A stretch of DNA of 40,812 bases from Myxococcales bacterium (GTDB lineage: Bacteria > Myxococcota_A > Polyangia > Palsa-1104). Of the stretch, positions 1 to 8,790 are shown piece by piece. Positions within the stretch are counted from its first letter, which is position 1; the number at the start of each line of letters is the position of its first letter. Below the pieces are notes generated by a model. The model was not told where the DNA came from and did no database searches. It saw only the letters and a list, made by a program, of their open reading frames with translations. The translations under genes were made by a program, and so were the position numbers. Location: assembly GCA_028287105.1 (NCBI GenBank), contig JAQBQH010000104.1:1-40812 (forward strand). Direction: 5' to 3'.

Positions 1-147
1 ACCCGCGTCGCGCGCAGCGCGACATCAGCGGGTCCGCTGGAGGAGCACGCCGCGCAGCGGCGACTGCGACGGATTCCGACGCCGGCAGCGCGCCTTGCTA
101 CCTCCGCGACCCCAGCCGTCTTTTCGCGTAACTGACGGGCATTGGAG
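1..147. other. Left edge, no confident gene
   Basis: Two plus-strand frames are open from the left edge (one stops at 133-135, the other at 148-150). Neither has the strong third-position G/C bias of the surrounding genes (about 73 percent by eye in frame 1), so neither can be called as the tail of a real gene. No hairpin with a T run is visible. The stretch could also be the upstream part of a minus-strand gene lying outside the window. Confidence 0.3.
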
Positions 148-888
148 CTAACCGAGGAAGCGGCGGGCGGCGTCGTAGCCGTCGTCGATGGCGCGGGCGA
201 TGCGATCGGGGGCGAAGTCCCAGCTGCCGATGGCGAGCGGGGTGCGCGGGTGGATGAGGTGCACGCGCGCGCCGTCGGCGGCGGGCCGCCAGCCCCTTCG
301 CCACGGGGTCTTGGCGGCGGTGCCGTCGCTGCGCGTGGTGACGGCGATGATCTCGCGCGCGCCGCGAGCCACCAGCGCCTCGAGCGGGAGGTTGTCGACG
401 AGGCCACCGTCGACGAGGAGCTGGCCGCGCACGCGCACCACGCGGCCGTAGAGGAGCGGAAAGAAGCAGGACGCCAGCATCGGCGCGACCATGTCGGGCT
501 CCTCGCGCGTCGAGAACACGACGGGTCTCAGATTGCGCAGTCGCGTCGCGGTGACCAGCCCCTCGATGGGCAAGGCGCGCAAGTCGGCCGTCGCGCCACC
601 GAGTGTCGCTTCCAAGGTGGAGCGGACGAGGTGGCTCATGTCGAAGGGCGAGCGGTTGTGCACAAAGCGGCGCCACGACACGATCGAGCGGCCGCCGAGC
701 GCGCGCCACACCGACGGCAGCTCGGCGGCGCGGCCGGCGGCGAGCGCGACCGCGATCAGCGAGCCCGACGAGGCGCCGGCGGTGAGCGCCACCGGCAGCG
801 CGCGCTCGGACAGCGCGGCGGCGACGCCGGCGTGGAACGCGGCGCGGCAGGCACAGCCTTCGAAGGCAACCGCGAGCATGGCGCGCAT
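148..888 (-). CDS. Patatin-like phospholipase
   Basis: A 246-residue patatin-family acyl hydrolase, expected to cleave acyl esters of phospholipids or other lipids with a Ser-Asp dyad. The nucleophile elbow GxSxG is seen as GASSG at residues 38-42 (Ser40), and the second dyad residue as Asp160 in a DGG motif. The N-terminal glycine-rich oxyanion loop is degenerate: an EGCACR segment at about 10-15 instead of GGGxRG, which may alter activity. No signal peptide is obvious, so it is probably cytosolic or membrane-associated. The start is uncertain between the ATGs at 888 and 879. There is no Shine-Dalgarno, and a TATTAT hexamer at 895-890 would put the transcript start very near the second ATG. 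It is divergent from the lipoprotein at 913 with only 24 bp between, so the promoters must overlap the coding ends. Confidence 0.85.
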   Translation of the reverse strand: MRAMLAVAFEGCACRAAFHAGVAAALSERALPVALTAGASSGSLIAVALAAGRAAELPSVWRALGGRSIVSWRRFVHNRSPFDMSHLVRSTLEATLGGATADLRALPIEGLVTATRLRNLRPVVFSTREEPDMVAPMLASCFFPLLYGRVVRVRGQLLVDGGLVDNLPLEALVARGAREIIAVTTRSDGTAAKTPWRRGWRPAADGARVHLIHPRTPLAIGSWDFAPDRIARAIDDGYDAARRFLG

Positions 889-912
889 GATAATAGACGT
901 TTGGAGGAATTG

Positions 913-2535
913 ATGCGGTTGGGCACTTTGCTGGCTCTGGCGCTGTTGGCGCTCTCCGCGGTGTCGTGCGGCTCGGCGCCGAAGGCCAACCCGCAGTCGT
1001 CGCGCGCGACGCTCAATCGCGACACCGCGGTCGCCGACGGCGTCGACGAGATCATCGTCACGGTGACCGTGTTCGACCAGGGCGGCAAGCCGCTCGCCGG
1101 CGCGCTGCCGCACGTCGAGCTCTCGGGCCAGCAGAACCTCATCAAGCAATCGACCGGTACCGACGCCCAGGGCATCGCCTACGTGCGAGTGGCGACGACG
1201 CTGGCCGAGACCAAGACGCTGACGGTGACCCTGCCCGAAGGCGAAGTGCCGACCCATCTGACCGCCGGCTTCGTAGCCGGTCCCGGCGACCATCTGCGCT
1301 TCGTCGTCCAGCCGTCGACGACGATGGCGGGCGTGGTGTTGAGCCCGCCGGTGCGCGTCGGCATCGTCGACAAGCTCGACAATCAGTCTACCGACGAAGC
1401 GACCATCACGCTGGCGTCGGACACGCCGTTCACCGGGACGGCGACGCAGACCGCGGCCTCGGGCGTGGCGACGTTCGCCAACCTGGTGCTGCCGGCGGCC
1501 AGGACCGCCGTGAAGCTGCGCGCGTCGACGCCGTCGCTCGGGATGATCGAGTCGGCGCCGTTCGACGTCGTGGCGGGCTCGGCGGCGCGGCTGGTGTTCA
1601 AGATGCAACCGGCGTCGACGACGGCGGGCGGCACGATGCCCAACGTGATCGTCGAGGTGCAGGACGCGCAGGGAAATCGCATCCTCAATGCGACGACGCC
1701 GGTGATGGTGTCGCTGGCGTCCGGGTCGGGCGCGCTCGGCGGGACGACCAAGGTCAACGCGGCCGCGGGGGTGGCCAGCTTCAGCAACCTCAACGTCACC
1801 AAGGCGGGCACCTTCGCGCTGGCAGCGACGGGGCCGGGCTTCGCGGGTGACGTCAGCGCCACCTTCACCGTCGCGCCTGGGCCGGCCGCGACGCTCGGCT
1901 TCACGACGCCGCCGGCGATCGGCGTGACCTCGTGCGTGCCGTCGACGAGCGTGGCGTGCAGCTTCCCCGTGCAGGTGGCGGTCACCGACACGTTCGGCAA
2001 CGCGGTGCCGTCGGCTCCTGCGACGACGCTGGTGGTGAGCTTGAAGGCGCCGGCGCCGAATGGCGCCACCTTGACCGGCGGCGGCAGTAAGACGACGGCC
2101 GCGGGAGTGGCGAGCTACACGCTGTCGCTCGACAAAGGCGGCGTGGGCATGGTGCTCACCGTCGGTGGCTCGGTCAACGGCAGCGGCGTGACCAGGGACT
2201 CGGCGCCATTCGACGTGCGCCACCTCGTCGTCGTCGGCAACAGCGGCAACATGACCTTCCTGCCGTCGTCGCTCACGGTCAAGACCGGCGACACCGTGCG
2301 CTGGACGCTCGCGTCCAAGGGGCACACCGTCGTCAGCGGCACCGGCGGCGTCGCCGACGGCGTCTTCTGCGGGCCGGCGGGCGCGGTGGTCAACGCCGGC
2401 ACCTGCCAGGTGGATGCGGCGCTGAGCAAAGCCGGCGACACGTTCGAATACACGGTGCCCGCGGCCGGGGCGAAGAGCTACTTCTGCAGCGCCCACTTCA
2501 ACATGGGCATGACCGGCACCGTCACCGGCAACTAG
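913..2535 (+). CDS. Ig-repeat lipoprotein with C-terminal blue-copper (cupredoxin) domain
   Basis: A 540-residue exported protein. It starts at an ATG preceded by GGAGG (902-906), with a GATAAT -10-like hexamer at 889-894. The signal peptide ends in a lipobox-like AVSC with Cys19, so a lipoprotein is likely. Residues about 25-430 form a series of bacterial Ig-like modules. The first resembles invasin-type Big_1 domains (ADGVDEIIVTVTV region), and later modules repeat phrases such as AGxxxxxVxVxVQDAxGN. The last about 100 residues are a plastocyanin/cupredoxin-like domain with a full set of type-1 copper ligands: His471, then Cys525, His528 and Met533 in the C-x2-H-x4-M spacing. Two more cysteines (about 486 and 498) could form a disulfide. 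Known cupredoxins carry electrons in the periplasm; a role at the cell surface or periplasm with a long Ig stalk is inference. It is convergent with the amine oxidase, 7 bp apart. Confidence 0.9.
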   Translation: MRLGTLLALALLALSAVSCGSAPKANPQSSRATLNRDTAVADGVDEIIVTVTVFDQGGKPLAGALPHVELSGQQNLIKQSTGTDAQGIAYVRVATTLAETKTLTVTLPEGEVPTHLTAGFVAGPGDHLRFVVQPSTTMAGVVLSPPVRVGIVDKLDNQSTDEATITLASDTPFTGTATQTAASGVATFANLVLPAARTAVKLRASTPSLGMIESAPFDVVAGSAARLVFKMQPASTTAGGTMPNVIVEVQDAQGNRILNATTPVMVSLASGSGALGGTTKVNAAAGVASFSNLNVTKAGTFALAATGPGFAGDVSATFTVAPGPAATLGFTTPPAIGVTSCVPSTSVACSFPVQVAVTDTFGNAVPSAPATTLVVSLKAPAPNGATLTGGGSKTTAAGVASYTLSLDKGGVGMVLTVGGSVNGSGVTRDSAPFDVRHLVVVGNSGNMTFLPSSLTVKTGDTVRWTLASKGHTVVSGTGGVADGVFCGPAGAVVNAGTCQVDAALSKAGDTFEYTVPAAGAKSYFCSAHFNMGMTGTVTGN

Positions 2536-2542
2536 GGAGCGT

Positions 2543-3889
2543 CTACCGTCGGAGTCGGCGGTCCGCGGCGAGCAGCTCGTCGGCGGCGCGCAGACCGGTG
2601 GCGATGGCGCCGTGAACGGTGCCGCTCGCGCCTGCGAAGTCGGAGGCTTCACCCGCGAAGTAGAGCGTATCGGCGACCGGGGCGGCGAGCGCCGCCTGCG
2701 CGCCGGTGGCGCCGACGGGGACCCAGCTGTAGGCGCCGGCGGCGAACGGGTCGGCCGACCAATCGACGACGTGCCACGCCTGCACCGACGACTCGAGCTT
2801 CGACGGCGGCAGCTTCAACGTCGCCGCCAGCGACGCGACCGCGATCCGCGCGACGGCCAGCGGCGGCTTTCCCGCCAGCGCCTTGGCGGCCGGCCCGCCG
2901 GCCCAGCCCATCAGCATCGGGCCCTCGAAGGGCAGCGGTCGCCACCAGGTCGGGATCGCGGCGCGCCGTTCGTGCAGGAACGCCAGCTCGCCGAGCCGCC
3001 GCTCGTGGGCGCGCCACACCGGCGTGCGTAGCCACAGCGCGACCTTGACGACGTCGCCCATGCCGAGCGCTTGGATGGCCCGTCGCTTTTCCGCAGGCAA
3101 TGCTGGCGACCAGCTGACGGCGGCGGCGCCCGGCCGCGCCTGCAGCACGCCGAGCGGGAGCGTGACGATGGCGCGTCGCGCCCGCACCGGCGGCAGCGCC
3201 CGCCCGAGCGAAGAGCGCAGCGTCAGCGTGACCGTGCCCTTGCGCCAGGCGACCCGCTCGACGACGGCGCCCACGCGCAGGTCGACATCTCGTGCCAGCT
3301 GCGGCACGAGCGCGTCGTAGCCTTCGCGCACGCGGCGGATCTCGTCGCCGTGCACCTCGTCGGCGGCGTGCTGCTGCTGCGTGAGCGCCTGCGCGCTGGC
3401 GCGACCGGCTGGCGCGGCGTGGAAGCCCTCGACGTACGCCAGCGCAAAGTCGCGCGTCGGCTCGTCGCAGTTGCGCGCCGCGGCGATGCGCGCCGACATC
3501 GAGCGGTCGCGCGCGGCGTCGTCCTCCATGAGCGGCAGCGCGCGATTCCAGATCGGGTCGCCGTCGCGCAGCGCCTGGCCGCGCTTGAGCCAGTGGCGAT
3601 CGGCGATGGCGTCGGCGTGCAGCTTCGCCCGCCGCAAGAGCCTCAGCAGCGTCGGGTCGCGGCCGTGCACGAACTCCGCGCCCTCCTCGACGGGCGCCGG
3701 CCAGCCGGCGCTGCGCTGCGTATGTACGCGCCCGCCGAGCCGCATGCGCGCTTCGACCAGCAGCACGTCGAGGCCGCGCGCGCGCAGGCGTCCCGCCGCG
3801 GCCAGCCCGGCGACACCGCCGCCGAGGATCACCACGTCTCGCATCGCGTGATCCTGGGCGCGACTCGTCGGCATCGACGCCGCGCTCAC
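2543..3889 (-). CDS. Flavin-dependent amine oxidase / NAD(P)-binding Rossmann protein
   Basis: A 448-residue member of the flavin amine oxidase (MAO/polyamine oxidase) superfamily. The FAD-binding dinucleotide motif GGGVAGL lies at about 22-28, followed by the family's acidic ribose-binding residue and a GGRVHT segment. The C-terminal FAD motif (FAGEASDFAG then GTVHGAIATG) is at about 405-430. It should oxidise an amine or related substrate with O2 or another acceptor; the substrate cannot be told. A GTG at 3889 overlaps the treY stop by 4 nt (GTGA), which suggests translational coupling. An ATG at 3844 with AGGA upstream, immediately before the FAD motif, is an equally possible start and would remove 15 poorly conserved residues. 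No signal peptide is seen. It is downstream of treY in one transcript; a functional link with trehalose is not evident. Confidence 0.85.
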   Translation of the reverse strand: MSAASMPTSRAQDHAMRDVVILGGGVAGLAAAGRLRARGLDVLLVEARMRLGGRVHTQRSAGWPAPVEEGAEFVHGRDPTLLRLLRRAKLHADAIADRHWLKRGQALRDGDPIWNRALPLMEDDAARDRSMSARIAAARNCDEPTRDFALAYVEGFHAAPAGRASAQALTQQQHAADEVHGDEIRRVREGYDALVPQLARDVDLRVGAVVERVAWRKGTVTLTLRSSLGRALPPVRARRAIVTLPLGVLQARPGAAAVSWSPALPAEKRRAIQALGMGDVVKVALWLRTPVWRAHERRLGELAFLHERRAAIPTWWRPLPFEGPMLMGWAGGPAAKALAGKPPLAVARIAVASLAATLKLPPSKLESSVQAWHVVDWSADPFAAGAYSWVPVGATGAQAALAAPVADTLYFAGEASDFAGASGTVHGAIATGLRAADELLAADRRLRR

Positions 3890-6726
3890 GCCTTTTCAGT
3901 ACAAATGAGCAACCCTACCGGGAAGTCCCCCCACACAGCCGACACCTCGAGCGCGCCGTCGACCGCATCGTGACGGCGCCCCGTCACCACGTCGACGAGC
4001 GTCTGACGGCAGCCGTCGGGCAGGCGCACGCGCGCGGTGACGCCGGCGAGCCCGCGGCCGCGGCCGCGGTTGGACAGCTGCAGCGTCAGGCGGGGCACGA
4101 TGCAGACGACGCGCTCCTCGTCGTGCTGGCGCGCGAAGGCGATCACGTGCGCGGCGTCGGGACCCTCGACGGCGAGCGGAACGTACTCGCCCTGCAAAAA
4201 GAGCGGGCCGTGATCGCGACGGAAACGCAGCGCCTCGCGCACGAGGAGGAGCTTGGCGCGACCGTCGACGAGCGCATTCGGCTCCGAGAGCTCGCGCGCC
4301 AGGGCCAGCCGCGCTTCCGGGCCCTCGGCGAGCCGCCGCGTCAGCGACTCGAGCAGCTTGGCGCGCCAGGCGTAGTCGACGGGGCGGCGATTGTCGGGAT
4401 CGACCAGCGACAGGTCCCACAGCTCGCAGCCTTGATAGACGTCGGGCACGCCCGGCGCCGCGACCTTCAGCGCCACCTGAGACAGCGACGAGATGCGCGC
4501 CGCGGCCGCGATGCGCTGCGCGAACGGCACGAAGTCGGCGAGGAACGGCGCCGACGACAAGAGCGCGTCGGCGAAGTCGCGCGTCGCCTTCTCGTACGCC
4601 TCGTCGGGGTTGGTCCAGCTCGAGTGGACCTTGGCCTCCTTGAGCGCCTTGTCGAGGTACTGGCCGATGCGCGCGCGATAGTCGTCGTCGATGCGGCCGT
4701 CGTCGGGAAAGGTGCCGATCAACGTCTGATACAGGAGCAGCTCGTCGTTCGCGTCGGGCGCCGGCTCGCCGTCGAGATCGCTCTTGAACGACACCGCCAG
4801 CTGCCCCCAACGCAGAAGATGCTGCTCCCACTCGACCGGGATCTCGGAGAGCGCGTCGATGCGGAGGCGCACGTCCTCGCCGCGCTTGGTGTCGTGCGTG
4901 GCGGTGGTGTTGAGGGAGCCCGGCCAGTCGCGCAGCCGCTCGAGGTTGTGCTGATGAAACTCCTCGACGGGGACGCCGAACTTCTGCGGATCGCCGCCGA
5001 CCTCGTTGAGCGCGACGAGCCGGTTGTAGACGTAGAACGCGGTGTCTTCGATCGCCTTGGCGGTGACCGGTCCGGTCACCTGCTGCAGCTTGCGCACGAA
5101 CTCGAGCGACTCTTCGGTCGGGTTCTCGAGGAGCAGGATCGATCGCAGGAAGTCGTACAGCGAGCGGTTGAGCTCGCGCGAGGAGCGCTTGGCGGCGCGG
5201 ATCGTCGACTCGATGTACTGGCGGTCGCGCTGCTCGATCGACGCCGCGTCCTTGCCCTCGACGTAGGTGCGGTAGATCGGCATGCGCGCCACGAAGTCGG
5301 AGAGCGCCGAGGTGAGCGCCGAGAGCGTGAAGTCGCGCGTGCGGCGGTTCGACTCGGAGAGGCGGTTGAGCCGGTGGCTCAGCATGCTGATCTCGGACGC
5401 CATCGACGAGCGCATGAGGCGCCGCTTGCGATCGACGACGAGATCCTGCCAGCGCTCGGTCAGCCCGCTGAAGCGCTGGTAGATCTCGGAAAAGGCGGTG
5501 GCGTTGCGCCCGTCGACGAAGAGGCCGTTGACCGCGTTCAAGAACTCGTAGCCGGTGGTGCCGTCGACCTGCCACGAGGCCGGCATCTTCTCGTGCCCCT
5601 CGAGGATCTTCTCCACGACGACGTAGATGCCGTCGAGCTCCTCCTGCAGGCGGCGAAAGTAGGCGGACGGCGCGTAGAGCCCATCGGGATGGTCGATGCG
5701 GAGGCCCGTGACCTTGCCGTCGCGGATGAGCTGGAAGACGAGACGGTGCGTGTCGTCGAAGACCCGCTCGTCCTCCATGCGGATGGCGGCCAGCGAGTTG
5801 ATGTCGAAGAAGCGGCGGTAGTTGATCTCCTCGCCGGCGACGCGCCAGTGGGCGAGGCGATAGGCCTGCGCGTCGAGCAGCTGGTCGAGGAGGTCGTAGC
5901 TGCGCGCGTCTCCGGGCGTGCCGTTGTAGATGGCCACGTTCTCGTCAACGAAGGCGGCGATGCGCGGGCAGGACTCGAAGAGCGAATGGAGCCGCCGCTT
6001 GGCGACCTCCTTTTCGCGGGCTCGCTCGGCCACCGCTTCGGGCGAGACCTCGTCGCGCGGCGCCAGCTTCTCGAGGGCCGTGATGATGCTCTCGAGCTCC
6101 TGCAGGTTGACGTCGGCCGCGCCGAGCTCCGCGCGCAGGCTGTCGAGGCGGTGGCCGATCAGCAGCGGCACCTGACGAGGCGCGATGGGAAAGCAGTGGT
6201 CCCAGTACTTGACGAAGAAGGCGCCGCCTTCGCGCGTCAGCTTGAGCTCGCCCCGCTCGAGGACGTCGCCGTACTGGTCGCCGAGCACCGGCACCAGGAC
6301 GCGGTTCGCCAGCTCCCGCTTGATCGGATGCCACTCGACGTCGAAGTAGGGCGCGTAGACGCTCGACGGGCCGTTCTCGAGCACCTCGTTCCACCACGGA
6401 TTGGTCGGCCCGATGCCCATGTGGTTGGGCACGAAGTCGAGCAGCTGCCCGAGACCGGCCTCGGCGGCGGCGCGACACAGCGTGTCGTAGCCTTCGGGCC
6501 CGCCCAGCTCGTCGCGCACCACGTTATGGTCGACGACGTCGTAGCCGTGCGTCGATCCGGGCGCGGCGGAGAATGGCGGCGAGATGTAGACGTCGGTGAC
6601 CCCGAGCTCCTTGAGGTACGGCACCAGCTGCGCGGCGTCGGTGAACGAGAAGCTCGGCGTAATCTGCAAGCGGTAGGTGGAGATCGGGTGGCGTGGCACG
6701 TCCGTGAATATAGGCGCGAACGTCAC
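3886..6726 (-). CDS. treY: Maltooligosyl trehalose synthase
   Basis: TreY rearranges the reducing-end alpha-1,4 bond of maltodextrins to alpha-1,1, giving maltooligosyl-trehalose. The GH13 fold is clear: STYRLQ near the N-terminus, the FVPNHMG region at about 98-104, the nucleophile in RIDHPDGLY (Asp345), the acid/base in VVEKILEGHE (Glu372) and the third carboxylate in THDTKRGEDVR (Asp612). It is about 946 residues, long for the family but with no obvious fused domain. Start: GTG at 6726 with AGGG 8 nt upstream is preferred. GTG at 6699, just before PRHPISTYRL, is the alternative. No ATG is available. It is the first gene of a minus-strand pair with the amine oxidase and divergent from the Omp85 gene. 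The usual partner treZ is not seen in this window; treX lies 8 kb away on the same strand. Confidence 0.95.
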   Translation of the reverse strand: MTFAPIFTDVPRHPISTYRLQITPSFSFTDAAQLVPYLKELGVTDVYISPPFSAAPGSTHGYDVVDHNVVRDELGGPEGYDTLCRAAAEAGLGQLLDFVPNHMGIGPTNPWWNEVLENGPSSVYAPYFDVEWHPIKRELANRVLVPVLGDQYGDVLERGELKLTREGGAFFVKYWDHCFPIAPRQVPLLIGHRLDSLRAELGAADVNLQELESIITALEKLAPRDEVSPEAVAERAREKEVAKRRLHSLFESCPRIAAFVDENVAIYNGTPGDARSYDLLDQLLDAQAYRLAHWRVAGEEINYRRFFDINSLAAIRMEDERVFDDTHRLVFQLIRDGKVTGLRIDHPDGLYAPSAYFRRLQEELDGIYVVVEKILEGHEKMPASWQVDGTTGYEFLNAVNGLFVDGRNATAFSEIYQRFSGLTERWQDLVVDRKRRLMRSSMASEISMLSHRLNRLSESNRRTRDFTLSALTSALSDFVARMPIYRTYVEGKDAASIEQRDRQYIESTIRAAKRSSRELNRSLYDFLRSILLLENPTEESLEFVRKLQQVTGPVTAKAIEDTAFYVYNRLVALNEVGGDPQKFGVPVEEFHQHNLERLRDWPGSLNTTATHDTKRGEDVRLRIDALSEIPVEWEQHLLRWGQLAVSFKSDLDGEPAPDANDELLLYQTLIGTFPDDGRIDDDYRARIGQYLDKALKEAKVHSSWTNPDEAYEKATRDFADALLSSAPFLADFVPFAQRIAAAARISSLSQVALKVAAPGVPDVYQGCELWDLSLVDPDNRRPVDYAWRAKLLESLTRRLAEGPEARLALARELSEPNALVDGRAKLLLVREALRFRRDHGPLFLQGEYVPLAVEGPDAAHVIAFARQHDEERVVCIVPRLTLQLSNRGRGRGLAGVTARVRLPDGCRQTLVDVVTGRRHDAVDGALEVSAVWGDFPVGLLICTEKA

Positions 6727-6843
6727 TGTTCCAGCCCTGTGGACAGCTGATTTTGCGCAGTTGAACGCCCGGTATCGGGTGCTTACGACTCCATTTGGAT
6801 AGAAGAAGAGAGAGAGAAGGAAGGCTCGCGCCTCCCCAAGCCC

Positions 6844-8790
6844 ATGCCGCTGCGAGGTGTCGGTCTCGTGTTCATCGCCGCCCTTGCCAGCGCCTGCGCG
6901 CATCGTGACGACGTTTCGCGCCCCTGGGTGCGGCACCTCGTCCTGCACGGCGTACAGCATGTGAACGAGGCGGATTTGCGCAGCCACCTCGTCACCGAGG
7001 CGTCGGGGCGGCTGACGCTCATGCACCGGCGACCCTTCGACGCCTTCGCGCTGCGGCTCGACGCGGGCCGCATCGAACAGTACTACCGGGCGCACGGCTT
7101 CTTCGATGCGCGGGTGCGCTCGACCGACGTCAATCCCGCCGACAAGCCCAACGCCGTCAACGTCGAGATCTTCGTCGACGAGGGCGCCGTCACGCGCATC
7201 GAGAGCCTCAAGGTCGCCGGGCTCGATCAGATCGGCGACGACGCGCGCGGCATCATCAAGAACCTCGATCTGCGCAAGGGGCAGATCTTCGATCACGACC
7301 GCTATCTCGACGAGAAGGGCGAGATGCGCCAGCGCCTGAAGACGCTCGGCTACGCCTGGGCCGAGGTCGAAGGCGACATCGTCGTCAACCGCGACCGCCA
7401 CCTCGCCGACGTCAAGCTCAAGGTCGACGCCGGCGCGCGCGCCACCATCCGCAACGTCGACGTGGCCGGCGCCTTCGAGGTGGACCGGCGGCTGCTCGTG
7501 GGCCACTCGCTCTTGCGCCCGGGGCAGCCGCTCACGACCGACACCATCGAGACCGCGCGCGCCAAGCTCTACAACCTCGGCTTTCTGTCGACGGTGCGCA
7601 TCGACTACAAGCACAACCTCGTGCATCCCGAGCAGGCGGACGTGCTCATCGGCGTCACCGAGGGCGCCTTCAACGAGTGGCGCATCGGCGCCGGGCTCAG
7701 CCTCGAGCTGTCGCGCTCCGATTTGCGCGCGCGCGCTGAATACACGCGCCACAACTTCCTCGGCGGCCTGCGCCGCTTGCGCGTGCGCGCCGAGCCGGCG
7801 TGGGTGTTCATTCCGGCCCTCTGGCAGCCGCAGAAGTCGGGTCCCGCAGCGACGGTGGAGGTCGAGCTCACGCAGCTCGATGTCGGTCTGCCGCCCGACG
7901 AGGTGCGCGCCGTGGCCGGCTACGATCTCGGGGTCGAGTACGCCTTTCAGTACTACGGGCCGCGCGCGCAGATCGGCTACACGCGCAACTTCTTCCACGA
8001 CCGGCTGCAGCTCGGCGCCGCCTACGACTTCCAGTTCCTCCAGTTCTTCAACGTCGATCCGGCGCTGCTCGAGGACCCCGCCAAATCGGCGCGCGACTAT
8101 GGCTTCATCGATCCCTATCGGCTCGGTTGGATCGACGAGTCGCTGGTGCTCGACCTGCGCGATCAGCCGCTCGACGCGCGGCGCGGCGGCTGGTTCGGCC
8201 TACGCGCCGAGGAGGGCGGCGTCTGGTCGGGCGGCAACTTCACCTACGAGAAGGTGACGGCGGAGGTGCGCGGCTACTACTCGATCTGGAGGCGGATCAC
8301 CGTCGCTGCGCGCACGGAGTTCGGCCACCTGTTCTCGCAAGGGACCTACGGCTCGCCGACGACGCGCCGCTTCTATCTCGGCGGGCCGGAGTCGCATCGC
8401 GGCTTCAACTTCAGCCGCTTGTCGGTGCAGATCCCGTCGGGGATCGCGGGAAATCCGTCGCTCCCCATCGGCGGCGACGAGATGTTCCTGACGCAGCTCG
8501 AGCTGCGCGTGCGCGCGGTCCGCTTCTACGGCACCTGGCTCGAGGTCGCCGCCTTTCTCGACGCCGGCGACGTCGCGGCGCCGGGCGGGATGCCGCACGA
8601 CCACATCGACCTCGGCCAGCTGCACGTGGCGACCGGCGCCGGGCTGCGCTTCAAGACCGTGGTCGGGACGATCCGCGCCGACATCGGCGTGCGGGTCAAC
8701 CGCCTGAGCGACATGCAGCCCGACGGCCGGCAAAACCCGGATCCGCATCAGCCGGTCGCGTTCCACCTGTCGATCGGGGAGCCGTTCTGA
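6844..8790 (+). CDS. Omp85-family outer-membrane protein (TamA/BamA-like)
   Basis: A 648-residue protein with a lipoprotein-like signal peptide (lipobox ASAC, Cys18), several POTRA repeats (about 32-280) and a C-terminal 16-strand-type beta barrel (about 290-648). The conserved barrel-loop motif of Omp85 proteins appears as SHRGFNFSRL in the 520s. Members of the family insert or translocate proteins, or with TamB move lipids, at the outer membrane. A lipid-anchored N-terminus on an Omp85 protein is less usual but known in TamA-like variants. The stop codon overlaps the tamB start (TGATG, one shared base), so the two are a translationally coupled pair. No good ribosome site precedes the ATG: the purine run at 6801-6824 is about 20 nt away. 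A TTGAAC at 6761-6766 could be a -35, but the -10 is poor. Confidence 0.93.
   Translation: MPLRGVGLVFIAALASACAHRDDVSRPWVRHLVLHGVQHVNEADLRSHLVTEASGRLTLMHRRPFDAFALRLDAGRIEQYYRAHGFFDARVRSTDVNPADKPNAVNVEIFVDEGAVTRIESLKVAGLDQIGDDARGIIKNLDLRKGQIFDHDRYLDEKGEMRQRLKTLGYAWAEVEGDIVVNRDRHLADVKLKVDAGARATIRNVDVAGAFEVDRRLLVGHSLLRPGQPLTTDTIETARAKLYNLGFLSTVRIDYKHNLVHPEQADVLIGVTEGAFNEWRIGAGLSLELSRSDLRARAEYTRHNFLGGLRRLRVRAEPAWVFIPALWQPQKSGPAATVEVELTQLDVGLPPDEVRAVAGYDLGVEYAFQYYGPRAQIGYTRNFFHDRLQLGAAYDFQFLQFFNVDPALLEDPAKSARDYGFIDPYRLGWIDESLVLDLRDQPLDARRGGWFGLRAEEGGVWSGGNFTYEKVTAEVRGYYSIWRRITVAARTEFGHLFSQGTYGSPTTRRFYLGGPESHRGFNFSRLSVQIPSGIAGNPSLPIGGDEMFLTQLELRVRAVRFYGTWLEVAAFLDAGDVAAPGGMPHDHIDLGQLHVATGAGLRFKTVVGTIRADIGVRVNRLSDMQPDGRQNPDPHQPVAFHLSIGEPF

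Noticed and set aside
142-912. Upstream extension of the cupredoxin lipoprotein frame
   Set aside because: The signal peptide and a proper ribosome site are at 913; the extension lies antisense to the patatin gene.
5062-5080. Perfect 19-bp palindrome (9-bp arms) inside treY
   Set aside because: It lies in the middle of conserved coding sequence (Val-Thr-Gly-Pro-Val-Thr) and is explained by repeated Val-Thr codons; no gene boundary is near.
3970-6750. 926-codon open frame on the plus strand opposite treY
   Set aside because: Long antisense frames are expected in very GC-rich genes; the translation is low-complexity Arg/Ala/Val-rich and matches no family, whereas TreY is unmistakable.
6768-6779. 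Short palindrome CCCG-gtat-CGGG between treY and the Omp85 gene
   Set aside because: Four-bp GC arms are common by chance in this DNA and no promoter element aligns with it.
7800-8789. Upstream extension of the tamB frame
   Set aside because: It overlaps the Omp85 barrel in another frame; the ATG coupled to the Omp85 stop is the natural start.
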